DNA from: Isochrysis galbana
Lineage: Eukaryota; Haptophyta; Isochrysidales; Isochrysidaceae
NCBI GenBank assembly: GCA_018136815.1
Contig: CM030941.1
Location: 1,425,582 to 1,489,581, forward strand
Reading direction: 5' to 3'
Length of the DNA: 64,000 nt
Shown: positions 20,078 to 30,642 of the stretch, one piece after another
Position numbering within the stretch: position 1 is the stretch's first letter
Layout of the letters: each line of letters opens with the position of its first letter
Notes under the pieces: model-generated
Database searches by the model: none
Seen by the model: the letters and a program-made list of their open reading frames with translations, nothing else
Told to the model about the DNA's origin: nothing
Translations under genes and position numbers: made by a program

Positions 20078-20152
20078 GGACTCGAACTCGCGACCCAGAG
20101 CAAAAGGTTGGTGGAGGCGGTGGGTTGAACCACTATGCCACGCGAGAGTTTA
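20078..20152 (-). repeat. tRNA-like pol III promoter sequence, degenerate
   Basis: Minus strand: 'TCTCGCGTGGCATAGTGGTT' contains an A-box (TGGCATAGTGG). About 45 bases later 'GGGTCGCGAGTTCGAGTCC' contains a B-box (AGTTCGAGTCC). The acceptor and T stems do not pair properly, so this is not a working tRNA. A tRNA-derived SINE head inserted in the hAT gene is the likeliest reading. Confidence 0.5.
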
Positions 20153-20432
20153 CGTAGCCATAGGGCCGATGGGAAGGGCTGAGAACCGCCCTATATACTC
20201 TGGTTTTTTTTCTCTTCTTTTTTCACTCTTCTTCTTCTTTCTTCCTCTGTTCTTTTTACTGTTTACTGTTATTTCTTTTTGCCTCTGAGACATCGCGAAT
20301 GCGACACATATACCCATATACCTTACCAAGATTTGCGCCCAGCTTGCCGTCACACAGCCTAAGGAGTCGATACACCGGCTCGAGGATTGCTATCGCTGTG
20401 TTGATTGACTCCATCAGATCGTCATTGCGTAA

Positions 20433-20457
20433 GTCGCGTTCCGTCAAAAGAGGACCA
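20433..20457 (+). repeat. copy of the dispersed GTTCCGTC/AGAGGACCA motif
   Basis: Reads 'GTCGCGTTCCGTCAAAAGAG' then GACCA and is followed by a T-rich run. It overlaps the start of the hAT piece on the other strand. Confidence 0.6.
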
Positions 20458-20530
20458 CAATCTGTTTTCTTTTTAGTTATGAACAATAGTGGTACAAAAC
20501 AAGGCTGTGTATAGAAACTTTTTTTTAAAA

Positions 20531-20870
20531 TAAAGTCGCCGTATACGAGATGTTTCGTTTACGCAGCACATGTGATTACTTGCAATCATTGAGCACGCCG
20601 TGCGTATGCGCATCGACTTCCCCCTCGCGAGGGCGCCGTGCGTGCGCATAGAAACTTTTTTCCCCAAGGCCCACATTAACGTAAAGTAGCCATATACGAG
20701 ACGTTTCGTTTGCGCAGCACGTGTGATTGCTTGCAATCATTGTGCACGCCGTGCGCATGCACATCAGCTTCCCCCCCGCGGGGCGCCGTGCGTGCGCATA
20801 GCAACTTCCAGGAAGGTGCACGCCGTGCGTTCACTCTTTCCGCGGGGGGACTCTGGACGCAGAGGCGGTC
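20531..20870 (+). repeat. left arm of a large imperfect inverted repeat (internally tandem)
   Basis: Two tandem units (about 20531-20660 and 20685-20815), each with 'ACGAGA.GTTTCGTTT.CGCAG', 'TGTGATT..TTGCAATCATTG' and GC palindromes 'CACGCCGTGCGTGCGCAT'. The end of the second unit, from 'GCGCCGTGCGTGCGCATAGC' through 'AACTTCCAGGAAGGTGCACG' to 'GGACTCTGGACGC', is found inverted at 22505-22600. Confidence 0.65.
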
Positions 20871-21101
20871 GGGAACCGCGGGGGCACCCCTGGGACCGGG
20901 GAAAATATTACCGTATATTGCGAAAACACTAACGTAAACAATCGAGGTCTTGGGGTCTCTCCGCTCCCCCGGGGCCCCCTCCCCCGGGTCCCCTCCTCCC
21001 CCTCTCATCGACCTACCAGAGAGAGACGGCTCCTACTGCCTGCCTCCCTCCTCCCTCCTCGCTCACCCTCCAGCTCTCTCCTCGCCCTCGTCTTCCTCAC
21101 G

Positions 21102-22013
21102 ATGGTGGCGACTCGGCGCGCATCGGTACGGTCCTCCGTCCTCTCGTCTCGTGCTCCTGCTCGCTGGTTTCGTTCGACTCGCTCGACACCGCCACCTGTC
21201 GACTGGACGCCGAGCGCAAGCGCTGCTCGCACGACTCGTTCCTCTTCCTGCTCCAAGGGCGCGGCGGAGGAGGCGGATCCTGTTCGCGTTCCTGATGCCG
21301 AGGAGGAGGCCCTTTCCCCGACCGATGAGGCCACCACCACCACCACCGACGAGGACTCCGGGCCTGTGGGAGGAGAAGAGGAGAACGAGGACTGTGCGTC
21401 GGACGCTCCAGGTCTTCTTGTTCCCATCGCGCGGGTTGCGGATGTCGAGGAGCCAGCCGAGTCGATGGAGGAGGTCGAGACCGCCCACGCGCTCGCTCTC
21501 GCCGATGAGAAGGAAGCCGAGGAAGAGGACGAGAAGGCGGAGAAGGCGGAGAATGAGAAGACGGCTGCGTCCGACGCACCAGTCGGAGAAGTCTTCACTC
21601 GGTTCGAAGAGGCCACGCAGCTGGAAGAGGAGCTCGAGGAGGAGGAGAAGGGCGAGACCGCCGAGGAGGCCGAGACCGCCGAGGCGCCCGCTCCTGCCAA
21701 GGCGAACGAAAAGGAGGGTGAGGAGAAGACGGAGGAGAAGGAAGAGGAGACGTCCGACGCAGCCGCTCAGGAGGGGTTGGAGGTGGCCACGCAGCTGGAG
21801 GAACTGACTCAGCTCGAGGAGTCCGCGGAGACCGCAGCCGAGCCGACCTCCGCGGAGGCCGCGATCGAGACCTCCACGGATGCCTCGCGTGTGATGGAGG
21901 ACCATGCGTCCGACGCTCAAGCGGACGCTATGTTGGAGCCCATCGTTGACGAGAAGGGGGACATCAGTAGAATTGAGCGATCAGATGTCCACAGTTGTAT
22001 TGTAGTTGTTTAA
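21102..22013 (+). CDS. predicted acidic Glu/Ala-rich protein
   Basis: 303 residues, ATG 21102 to TAA 22013. After an Arg/Ser-rich N-terminus the protein is dominated by Glu, Ala, Asp and Thr, with a recurring 'ASDA' and related blocks 'FEEATQLEEELEEEEKG' and 'LEVATQLEELTQLEESAET'. No known domain, signal peptide or membrane span. The last about 18 residues come from a repeat that reappears inverted at 22839-22926, so the natural C-terminus may have been lost. It sits between the arms of an inverted repeat. It could be a real disordered protein, cargo of a mobile element, or chance coding in GAG-rich DNA; regular codon-like structure makes me favour a gene or gene fragment, without a function. 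Confidence 0.4.
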   Translation: MVATRRASVRSSVLSSRAPARWFRSTRSTPPPVDWTPSASAARTTRSSSCSKGAAEEADPVRVPDAEEEALSPTDEATTTTTDEDSGPVGGEEENEDCASDAPGLLVPIARVADVEEPAESMEEVETAHALALADEKEAEEEDEKAEKAENEKTAASDAPVGEVFTRFEEATQLEEELEEEEKGETAEEAETAEAPAPAKANEKEGEEKTEEKEEETSDAAAQEGLEVATQLEELTQLEESAETAAEPTSAEAAIETSTDASRVMEDHASDAQADAMLEPIVDEKGDISRIERSDVHSCIVVV

Positions 22014-22045
22014 CATTAGATCTTGTTAAAATTATAAGAGAGAGA
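21958..22045 (+). repeat. inner inverted repeat, left copy
   Basis: About 88 bases ('GACATCAGTAGAATTGAGCG' through 'TTAACATTAGATCTTGTTAA' to 'AAATTATAAGAGAGAG') found almost unchanged in inverted orientation at 22839-22926. Confidence 0.8.
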
Positions 22046-22244
22046 CGCTACCCGTCGCGGTGCCCCTGTGCCCTGTGGTGCCCCCATGGATTCCGACGAC
22101 CTGGCCTCCTGGGTGCATTTGCGCTTGGTGGAAGTCTGGGAGCGCTCTTCGAGTTGAAACTGGTTGGAGTGAGCGCCTGGCGATGCAGCGCTCGTGGTGA
22201 CCGGTGTGTGCATGAGCATTTCGATGGACGAGCAATAGGTGAGG

Positions 22245-22410
22245 AAGGGGCACGAGGAAGGGCAGGAGGAAGGGCAGGAAGGGCAGGGCAGGAGGAAGAG
22301 CAGGAAGGGCAGGGCAGGAGGAAGGGCAGGAGGAAGGGCAGGAGGAAGGGGGCAGGAGGAAGGGGGCAGGAGGAAGGGGGCAGGAGGAAGGGGGCAGGAG
22401 GAAGGGCAGG
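22245..22410 (+). repeat. GGCAGGAGGAAG minisatellite
   Basis: Tandem array of a 12- to 15-base unit, GGCAGGAGGAAGG with variants such as GGGCAGGAAGGGCAGG. Confidence 0.75.
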
Positions 22411-22499
22411 TCCTTCCGCACTTTTCGCCAAGAAGGAACGGCGTGCAGAAAAAGTTGTTATGCTGCATGATGAGTGGCAATCACACTTTGTTCCGCCCG

Positions 22500-22820
22500 T
22501 CCTCCGCGCCCAGAGTTCCCCCGCGAAAAGAGTGAACGCACGGCGTGCACCTTCCTGGAAGTTGCTATGCGCACGCACGGCGCCCCCGCGGGGGTGCGCC
22601 GGTGCACATCGCGCCGTGCCCACGCACGGCGTGCACATGTGATTGCAAGTCATCACAGGCGCTGTGTAATGAAACATCTCTTATATGGCCAGTTTACGTA
22701 GTTGTGGGCCGCAGGGGCTACACACACGGAACGGGTTGACATGCGCGCGCACGGCGTATCCGCGGGGGGACCGATGCACATCGCGCCGTGCCCATGCACG
22801 GCGTGCACCGATGTGATTAG
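22500..22820 (-). repeat. right arm of the large inverted repeat
   Basis: Inverse of the 20.53-20.87 kb block: on the minus strand it has two units with 'CACGCCGTGCGTGGGCACGG', 'CGCGATGTGCA', 'CCCCCGCGG' and 'GTGATGACTTGCAATCACAT', ending with the 'GAACTCTGGGCGCGGAGG' block at its left boundary. Confidence 0.65.
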
Positions 22821-22838
22821 CGAAGAAGCTTTGACGAC

Positions 22839-22950
22839 CTCTCTCTCTTATAATTTTAACAAGATCTAATGTTAAACAACTACAATACAACTGTGGACAT
22901 TTGATCGCTCAATTCGACTGATGTCCCACTATTGACGGAACGACACCTAG
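22839..22950 (-). repeat. inner inverted repeat, right copy
   Basis: Inverted match to 21958-22045, extended by 'GGTGTCGTTCCGTCAATAGT', which also occurs diverged at 15.1 kb. Confidence 0.75.
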
Positions 22951-23253
22951 TCTATGGTGTGCGAAAAGTATTTTTCACCCGTGATGACAATAATACAATG
23001 GATATCAGAGCACGTGGAGCAATCACATCCGCTGTAAATTCTCTACTACCCAATGCCGGTGGTAGACCAAGAGCTGATTTGAACCTCATGTTGGACAGGA
23101 TGTGTCATATTTTGTGGACTGGGGCGCCATGGAGGTCTCTTGGGATTGTGTCACGGAAATAGACCACAGTGTCTGTGCTCAGGTGTTTGGAGAAAGGGAC
23201 GTCTGTAGTGTGAACTGGTGTTTTGTGTCCGCTTAGCGTTTTCGCACATAACG

Positions 23254-23460
23254 TTAGCGAGTTACTGTACTTGGAAAGATGAACCGGAGGATGAGGACCA
23301 AAACTACGGCGACGAAGAGTGGAATCATACTCTTTGTGTACGCGATTGCGAAAACCGCAAGAAGGGCAATGCCCACTGCCAGAGAAATACGCCACTTGCC
23401 GCGTCTGGTCTTCCATTCATTGGCAAGCTCCGCGTTGTCAATGAAAACCGGGTACGCCAT
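23254..23460 (-). CDS. small hypothetical membrane protein
   Basis: 68 residues, ATG 23460. Two predicted membrane segments, 'ISLAVGIALLAVFAIAY' and 'SMIPLFVAVVLVLILRFIF', separated by a two- or three-residue turn, with a hydrophilic N-terminus 'NAELANEWKTRRGKWR'. The hydrophobic pattern is clean and unlike its composition-driven neighbours. No family recognised and no neighbour gene helps. It could be an exon of a longer gene. The stretches 22951-23253 and 23461-25182 hold nothing else I can support, apart from a short minus-strand frame at 24072-24389 of unknown status. Confidence 0.3.
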   Translation of the reverse strand: MAYPVFIDNAELANEWKTRRGKWRISLAVGIALLAVFAIAYTKSMIPLFVAVVLVLILRFIFPSTVTR

Positions 23461-25182
23461 CTCTGTAACATCACGGGTAGAAAAACTTTTCTCAACAAGT
23501 TTCGTTACACGCCTATAGTTTCGTTACGCGTCCATACTTGATGGAACACTACCTCCGTGTCTTCACCTGCACCTGCAGTTCCTGCACTCTCACCTTCACA
23601 TGCACCTTCACTGAAGAAAAAACTTCGGACCAGCACCGTTGGCGGCTGCGTTCAATCATCACGCGCATAAGAGACCAGCGATACTCTGAAGTACATCAAA
23701 TTCTAATCCGAGCGATTGTCGCTAATGACGTGTAACGAAACTGTTTTGGCATGGGGCAGGCATCCACTCAGATTTCAGAGGGTACCACTTGGGAAGGCAG
23801 GCTCACAAAATCGATGAGGATGTATGAGTGTTGACGCAAAAGGGAGCTTCGGACAGACGAGGTTGGGGGTTATCCAACCCGACCTCCTCGACATCGGTCA
23901 TGGGCCACGCTGATTGAGCGCAAAATGCTTCAATCGGCCCATGCGCTCGATGCCACACCTCAAGTGGAGGGAGGAGGATCGGCAAGGTTTCTTCTGGACC
24001 AGGTGTCTCCGCAGATGCTTGCGCACAGACGTGTAGCAGAGGAGCCCATCGTCTAGATGATGTGTGTGTGACTATAATGGGGGGACCCTCTTCGGAGGGG
24101 TGAACTCTAGTACCTCCCGCAAGAATGATCTAGGCTTGCTCCATATTCTCGCACGCCCAGCTCCTGGCCTGAGCCGAGAAAAGTAGAGCCCAGACTTCTT
24201 TCCGCCAAGAGACTTGTCTGGATATGCCTGAAATGCAATTATAGTCGAGTTTCGCCAAACAACTGGCGCGTCGGGAGATGCGAAACCAGGTGGGCTCACA
24301 TCCATGGATGTGGGGTGTTGTCTCGTCTCTCCTCGTCGCGATGTAGCGCCCCTTTCCTCCCGCCCTCTCAAGAGTTCTCTACACTCCATCCCCCAGCCCC
24401 GCTGAGAATTGCCACGATCAAGCGATCAAGCGCGAGGTTGATCTTGATCCGACACCTGAGGTAGCCCCGGCTCCGACGGCTGTCCCGTGTTCTCTTATTC
24501 TCCTCTTCTCCTTCGAGCGTACCGTTGCCCAGTTGTACGTGCCTCGGGTACGGTGGTTGTGAGAGGGAAAGAGATTGTCGGGGACAATCCCAAATTGAAA
24601 ATTGTATCACAACCAACGACCACGACTAGATACTAGAAACAAGGCACACGTTTCAAGCTCACGTTCACGTACAACAGCAAAGTTGAAAGTTGCACTTGGA
24701 CTTGGATCGGCCCATAAATTACGGCACATACACCTACGCACAACACGCCGCTCGCATGCGGGCAACAACTGCATCAATCACAACCACAACGCCACTATTG
24801 AGGCAAACATTTGACGCACAATTTCCTAGCTAGAGCTAGAGCACCAGTACAAGTACCTGTACCTGATGTTGGCCCGCTCCGGGGCTCCGCAGCGTCAGCC
24901 GCCACACTATACACTATCTCTGCTTCTCTGCGGCCGTGTGGACCAACAATCTCCTTTGGTTTCAAGCTGAGCTTTGCTTTCTCATGCGGCGCGCGGCTCG
25001 TGCACGGTCAGCCTACCCTGCCATCCTTCTCCATCCATCTCTCCTCCCTGCTCCCTCCTCCCCTCTCTTGCCTTCGCCTCGCCTCGCCTCCGCTTCTCGC
25101 CGCCTCCTAGCTAGTAGAAAAATATAGAGTAGAGAAAAAAATGTGAGACTGGAGAAAAGAACCCTCACACGCGCCGGCAGCG

Positions 25183-25657
25183 ATGCTCGCGCTCTCGCGG
25201 CTCGGCTCGCGGCTGGTGGGACACTCTCTAGCGGCGCCAGCATGGGGTGTCTGGCGCGGAATAATCACCGTCAAGGTCAACGACCCAGTCATGAGGGGAG
25301 CCGTCGACAAGGAGTCCCTCGAGTCCGAGATAGTTCGTGCAGAGGAGACGGCTGTGGCGCAATTCAACAGACAAGTCCGCAAAGAGGTGGAATTCGGCTC
25401 GGTGCATCAGGGCGGGCGACGGATGAAGCGTCTGTCCAGATTCACGTATCCTGCTCAAGCACGAAGGGCCGAAGGTGAGGAACAGCATCAATTGCAACTC
25501 TACTGGCGTTTGACTAACTGACACAACGCTCACACTCACGTCCGTTCATGTCACCCTCTCTTTGTCAACAACAGATGAGCACAAGGGGTTCCGCGCGTAC
25601 AAGAAACGCATGGATGCATTGATGAATTTTGTGCAATATCGACGACGACGCGGATGA
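25183..25657 (+). CDS. mitochondrial ribosomal protein bS21m-like, two exons
   Basis: Model: exon 1 25183-25474, intron 25475-25574 (100 nt, GTGAGG...CAG), exon 2 25575-25657, TGA; 124 residues. The first about 25 residues (MLALSRLGSRLVGHSLAA) form an Arg/Ser/Leu-rich, acid-free presequence typical of mitochondrial import. The rest fits the S21 pattern: a conserved 'ITVKVND' strand, a helix 'EETAVAQFNRQVRKE', then a strongly basic C-terminal helix ending 'YKKRMDALMNFVQYRRRRG', which parallels the end of animal MRPS21. The splice is needed to reach this C-terminus and keeps phase. bS21 binds the small subunit near the mRNA exit. S21 sequences are short and variable, so the name is probable, not certain. 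Confidence 0.6.
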
Positions 25658-25867
25658 ATCTGTCGTTATCCTCACCGGCGAATGGGTGGTCGTAGGAGCA
25701 GGCATCGCAAATAGTATATCACACCGCACATCTCACTACGTATCCTATTGGTGGTTGGTGGTGTCTTGCGCGCGAATCGCAATCTGATTCATTCGAGCTT
25801 GATTGCCGTTGTGTCGGGAACTAAATTTGGATGTCGCGCTTGCACAACCCACTTTATATACAAGAAG

Positions 25868-25905
25868 TAGTATGTCAACTAAATTTATACTTGGTTGCGA
25901 TGGAG
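25868..25905 (+). repeat. 5' end of the tail-element family
   Basis: 'TCAACTAAATTTATACTTGG' followed by TTGCGATGGAG matches the start of the 759-bp element at 15561 and the 40310 copy. Downstream sequence to about 26560 is not recognisable. Confidence 0.5.
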
Positions 25906-26952
25906 CGCGCGAACGCGGCTCTTCTCTCCTCACGGCCCCCCATCGAGCGCCGAGCGAGGCAGGCCCTCCAGCGCTCATGGACCAGTCGCAGTTGAAACGA
26001 CCGCGTCCCCCGTCAGAGGCCGAGCAGGTGCGTGCGATTCCGGTCGCGCCACACGGCCCGTGGCTCCGGCCACAACCAACACAACTTGTACACAACTAAG
26101 GCTGTGAACCGGTTAGAGTGTTAACCAGTTAACACCCAAACACCCAAGCATTTGGCACTACCACCCTGATAGTGTTAGTGCCTCGGGCACTAACACTAAC
26201 AGTCTATGTAGCAATTTTGCCACAGGGTGTTAACATGGTGGTAATGGCCCCTTTTGCCTTTTGCCGCGCTGGCGTGCATCCGCGCATAGAGGGGCTCGGC
26301 GCAGTGCTACAGTGCTATGAGGGTGTCCCCGAACCCCGAAGGAAGGCCGATTTTTTTGCGCCTGCGGCGCGCACAAGCATGTTTTGGTCTTTAACTTTAA
26401 ATGACTTCCCTAGAGCTAAGTTACACACACACTGCATATAGATGAGCGACAACGCGACAACTATATGCCAACCCCACATTCCCCACATTCCCCACATCCA
26501 CAGCCCACCCCTGGCGCACACGCGCACACCCGGCAAATCGCGACCTATGGCTTATAAATCACAATTAGCCGCCGCCAACAAACAGTGTTGGTGTCGTGGA
26601 TAAAGGGAGCCGCACCACACCGCACGCTCTACCCTTAGAGCGTGCCTGCTTTCCCGCGCCTTGCCTCCATCCCCTCGTCGCAGCGCGCCCTATCTTTAGA
26701 GCGTGTCTTCCTCACACCCCTCTCCTCCCCTCCCTTCCCGCCCCGAGTTCCCGCGCATACGACGCACAGCCGAGATCCCTTCCTTCCATTCTCCCACGTC
26801 TTCGCGGCGTTTCCCTTGTTCCCTTGGCCAGAGAGGGTCGGAGAGTCTCCCGCGCTCGCCGATTCCCTCCCGTTCCTCCAGCGCTCGCCCCCTCCCGTTC
26901 CATTAGTTTCCCTTTGTTTCCATAGTTTTCCGAGTGGTTCTTCCGTCGCCCC

Positions 26953-28865
26953 GTGTACATTTTCCCGTCTTCTTCTTCTGCTCCCGCGACAGCGCTGGGT
27001 CGTCCCGTTCGTGCCCCCTTCTGTGCCCTCGTCTACTCCCGTTCGTCATGCCCGGCCATGGATCGCCCGTACCGTCCCGTGTGCTCCCATCCCGTGTTGC
27101 TTCCGGCCGCTCGTCCCGTTCCTCTCGTCCCGCAACTCATACATCCCATGTTACAGACTCACAACCACAACCTCACACAGATCCACCACAGTCACCGCAT
27201 CTGCGAATGCGACGCTGAGGCCGCCAAGCGCAGGGAGCGCAACGAGTCGCGCAAGCTCACTCCCCGCCCCAAATCGGCCCATGAGGCGCTCGGCAAGGCC
27301 CCTCCCAAGCCATGCGCCCGCTTCACACAAGGCCTTTGCCTGCGCAACAAGCGCGGGGTACGCTGCAACCTCTCGCACGAGATCCCCGGAGCATGGATCG
27401 ACAACAAATGTACGATTCGCTGCCACCTTCATCCTCACAAGAAGATTTCGGGAGTTTGCCTCAACGGCCCGACGTGCCTATTCCTACACCCAGAGTGCGC
27501 GGCGGCCCTGCTCGCCAAATTGCACGCAATAGCCCGCGACGCGGCCCAGCCGCCGCACCCCAGACTCGCCTTTGACTCCACCCTCGGATACCCAGGTGAG
27601 GGACCGATCAGAGTCGCGACGTACAACGTCAACGGCACCAAAGGCGGCAAACTTGCCGCGGTGCTCTCTCAAGCGCGTAAGGCGGGCGTAGACATACTCC
27701 TTCTCCAAGAGCTGCACGCATACGAAGATGGCTCACATCGCCGATCGTACAGAACGGCGAACCTCCTAGGCTGGCACTGGTTTGACTCGCCGGGAGAGCT
27801 AGCGGACCCGGCAAGCGGAGTAGCGATCGCGATTCGCGAAACGTGCGCCAGGGTGACCCCTAGAGTAGACTCCGTAGTGGAAATCATAAAAGGAAGATGC
27901 ATAAAGGTAGATATCGAGATAGACGAAAAAACATACCGTATCATTTCCGTGTACCTAAGCGCCAACCCGAGCCCGAGGGGCGCCCAGATAGAAAAACTTC
28001 GCCACGACCAACACGTAGCGGAAAGCATAAGTACCCCGACCCTAATGGGGGGCGACTTCAACTGCGTAGAAAACGTAGCGACCGACACGGCAGGCACGGG
28101 GCCGGCACCCTATGCCAATGTGCACGGGGACAAATGGAAAACCCTTATAAAAAACGCCGGCCTACAGGACGCACACAGAACCATGAAGCTGGGACCGAAC
28201 GCAGGCTTCACACGCCTAGCACATACCATCCACACGAGAATAGACCGTCTATACCACAGCCGATCCACGGACAAATTCCAATGGCACAAGCTGGGGCCCA
28301 GTCCAGACCTGTTCACAGGGAGGGCGGCCTCCGACCACCTACCACTGCTAGCCGCGTTCGAGACGCCGTGCTACAAGCCAAACCGCAACTACGACCTGCC
28401 CATCGACGCAGAGATTATCCGAGAAGACGGAGCCGCGAGGGCGGTGGAACTCCTCTTCCGTAGGGCACAAAGCAACGCGCGTGGAGGCGGTGATCTAGCC
28501 GAGGAATGGGCGAGCGCAAAAGCGCTCGTGGCCACCTTCCTCAGGGAAGAAACGCGGGCCCGAAGAACGCCCACTATCCAATCTACACTGGAAAAAACAA
28601 TCGCGACGCTTAACATAAAACTCATCAAGAAGGGGCCAGACGCAGATCTCACGAGGGAGATCGCAGAAACCAACCGCAAACTGGCGGACGAACGCGGCAA
28701 GACGCCCCTAAGACACCTCCCCATATACGCCAATCTCCGACGAGAAGACCTCCACTCTAGAGAATTCTTCAGAAAACTCAGACAACAAAAATGGAATGGA
28801 AACATCAAAGAAATATACAAGACCAATGACTGGAACAACCCCAAACACGCCGACCAATCTACGAC
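26953..28865 (+). pseudogene. 5' half of a LINE: CCCH zinc fingers and APE-type endonuclease, truncated before RT
   Basis: Open frame with a usable ATG at 27055. First, two Cys/His clusters 'CARFTQGLCLRNKRGVRC...H' and 'CTIRCHLHPHKKISGVC...H' (about 27310-27500), CCCH-like nucleic-acid-binding modules. Then an exonuclease-endonuclease-phosphatase domain: 'IRVATYNVNGTKGG', 'VDILLLQELHAYEDG', 'LMGGDFNCVEN' and the closing 'AASDHLPLLAAF', with the catalytic N, E, D..N and S-D-H in place. A helical pre-RT region follows ('RREDLHSREFFRKLRQQKW'). Homology stops near 28850 with 'NDWNNPKHADQ', where RT should begin, and the frame ends at 28893 in unrelated sequence. The upstream C/T-rich 26600-26950 may be its 5' UTR. 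Confidence 0.75.
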
Positions 28866-28893
28866 CACGATGACGAATTGTGATGGCCCTTAG

Positions 28894-29895
28894 GGCCTGA
28901 GGGCAATGAGGAAGGTGGCAAGCCGGCGGCAGGCGCGGCTGAGGAGACGGCTTCGGAGACGATGACGGGCTGAAGCCCGTCAGCAGAGGAAGGCGGGCAG
29001 GCGGGCTTGAGCGAGGGCGAGGACGGCGGCGAGAACGACATGGAACGAGCGGCGAGAGGCGAGGGCGAGTGAGAGGAGGGCTGTGATGGCAGGGGCTGGC
29101 GAGGCGAGGCGAGTTTGTTGGGTACGAGTGTTACGAGAGCGAGAGCGACGAGAGCGAGAGCGACGACGGATGACGACTGACGACAGGACGACGGACAGAG
29201 ACACCCAGGAAAACACCCCGACTCTCGCCCCACGACTTTCTCACATAACTCGACTGAAATCAAACCCAAACACTCCGATCAGACAACGACGGACGACGAT
29301 CAAAGGGCGATCTGTCGGCGATCTTGTCTGGAACGGGAATCGCACCATAACGGAAACGAGGGGCAATCCTGCTGCACAAGATTCCAAGAGACCTACCAAA
29401 TAAGACGAAAGGAGTGCGATGTGCCTAAGGGGGAGATACGAAGAGGTCGCAAATTAAACCTGATTGCCCCCAGAAGCAGATAAAGAACCGCAGGGGAGAT
29501 AGCAAATTAAACCTATCTGCGAGGCGCCTGGGAGGAAGAAAGGTAGGGAAACTTCCCTTCTCTTTCGAGAGAAAGAGAGAGGGCGCTCCACAACCCACGA
29601 TCCCATGCATCCAAGCGAAGCTTTTGACCGAGAACGAGAACGAGAGAATTATAACGATAAATACCGAACGACGAAGAGAAGAGCGAAGCCTAACGAGTGT
29701 CGATTCGCGAATGCGACACCCCCCTGCTAGGATCGAGCGTCCCGCGAGGAAAGAAGAGAACCTAACGGACATCGGAGAGCTCCAAGCAAGCCACGAGAAA
29801 GGCAGAAGAGCAATCCTGAACGAGACCGAATGAGCCAAGAGCGAAGAGCGAATAAATCCGAAGAGCGGATGAAACAATAAATCGAGAAGTTACGA
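28894..29895. other. intergenic, no gene recognised
   Basis: G/A-rich sequence downstream of the truncated LINE. 'GCAAATTAAACCT.ATTGC/TCTGC' occurs twice at about 29448-29520. Nothing else supported. Confidence 0.4.
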
Positions 29896-29899
29896 ATTA

Positions 29900-30130
29900 C
29901 GAACAACGAACAATCGAGGACCGATGAGAACGCGGAACGACAAGAATCGAGAATCGAGAGCGAGAAACGAAGAACGCGGAACGACGAGAATCGAGAATCG
30001 AAGAACGAGAAACGAAGAACGCGGAACGACGAGAATCGAGAATCGACGATGAATCGAAGAACGAGAAACGAAGAACGCGGAACGACGAGAATCGAGAATC
30101 GAGAATCGAAGAACGAACGACGAACGGCGA
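29900..30130 (+). repeat. minisatellite of AACGAGAAACGAAGAACGCG type
   Basis: About four imperfect copies of a 43-55 bp unit containing 'GAGAATCGAGAATCGA' and 'GAACGAGAAACGAAGAACGC', with purine-rich composition. It lies beyond the candidate gypsy 3' LTR start. Confidence 0.7.
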
Positions 30131-30642
30131 ACGACGAACTATAAGAATAGTGCGCGACGATCGAAGAGACAGGAAGTACCACACCCGTCCGGACGATGAG
30201 GTGTAGAATCGGCGGCCGGCGCGGCAGACCGCAGGACTCAACGCTGCAACCCATCCCCTTCTCTCTTTTACGAGAGTTTTACCTGGATGTTTGGGCGGTG
30301 TGGCGGCACCCAAGTTACAACGCGGCGTCTCCTGTTCTTCGATATATGAGTAGTCGAACAGCCAACGGCGAAAGGCGGCGAGATATCACGACGGGCTCGG
30401 CACGTCACGCGCGAGCTCAACGACGAGGTACGGGGGTCTCCTGACAGAGCGCAGCGAAAGGGGAGGGAGATCCATCCTCCGTGGTCGAAAGGGGGGGTGA
30501 GCCATACCTCTCTTCCCGCGGGGGGAACTATTCGGCGACCGCGGGGGGGAACTGGAAAAGAATTCCCGTACGTTCCCGTACCGCGATCATACGTAAACGA
30601 TGGCGTTGAGAGATATCTGAAGGGGCGTGACAGTCGCGACTG

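Larger units (their letters stand above)
18957..20486 (-). pseudogene. hAT-family transposase, interrupted
   Basis: Two pieces in the same orientation. Piece 1 (20486 to about 20300) has 'SINTAIAILEPVYRLLRLCD' and 'GKVYGYMCRI', typical of the middle of hAT transposases. Piece 2 (about 19600-18957, TGA) has 'WPHLQWAACRLLALSCSASG' then 'CERSWSVQDWIHSKKRNRL', the hAT dimerisation domain with its conserved 'CERxWS...H...RNRL' pattern. Between them lie about 700 bases of minisatellite and a tRNA-like stretch, so the gene is split by an insertion. The N-terminal zinc finger and first catalytic regions are absent. No function as an enzyme is expected. A 234-bp element with hAT-type 8-bp target duplications lies at 39713-39946. 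Confidence 0.72.

Noticed and set aside
20078-20152. Functional tRNA gene
   Set aside because: A- and B-boxes are present, but acceptor and T stems do not base-pair and no convincing anticodon arm is seen.
26642-27532. Plus-strand 296-codon Ser/Arg/Pro-rich frame overlapping the LINE 5' end
   Set aside because: Lies out of frame with the zinc-finger/endonuclease ORF and shows only composition-driven residues.
29900-30130. Regular repeats resembling a CRISPR array
   Set aside because: Units abut without unique spacers, and the context is eukaryotic; a minisatellite explains them.
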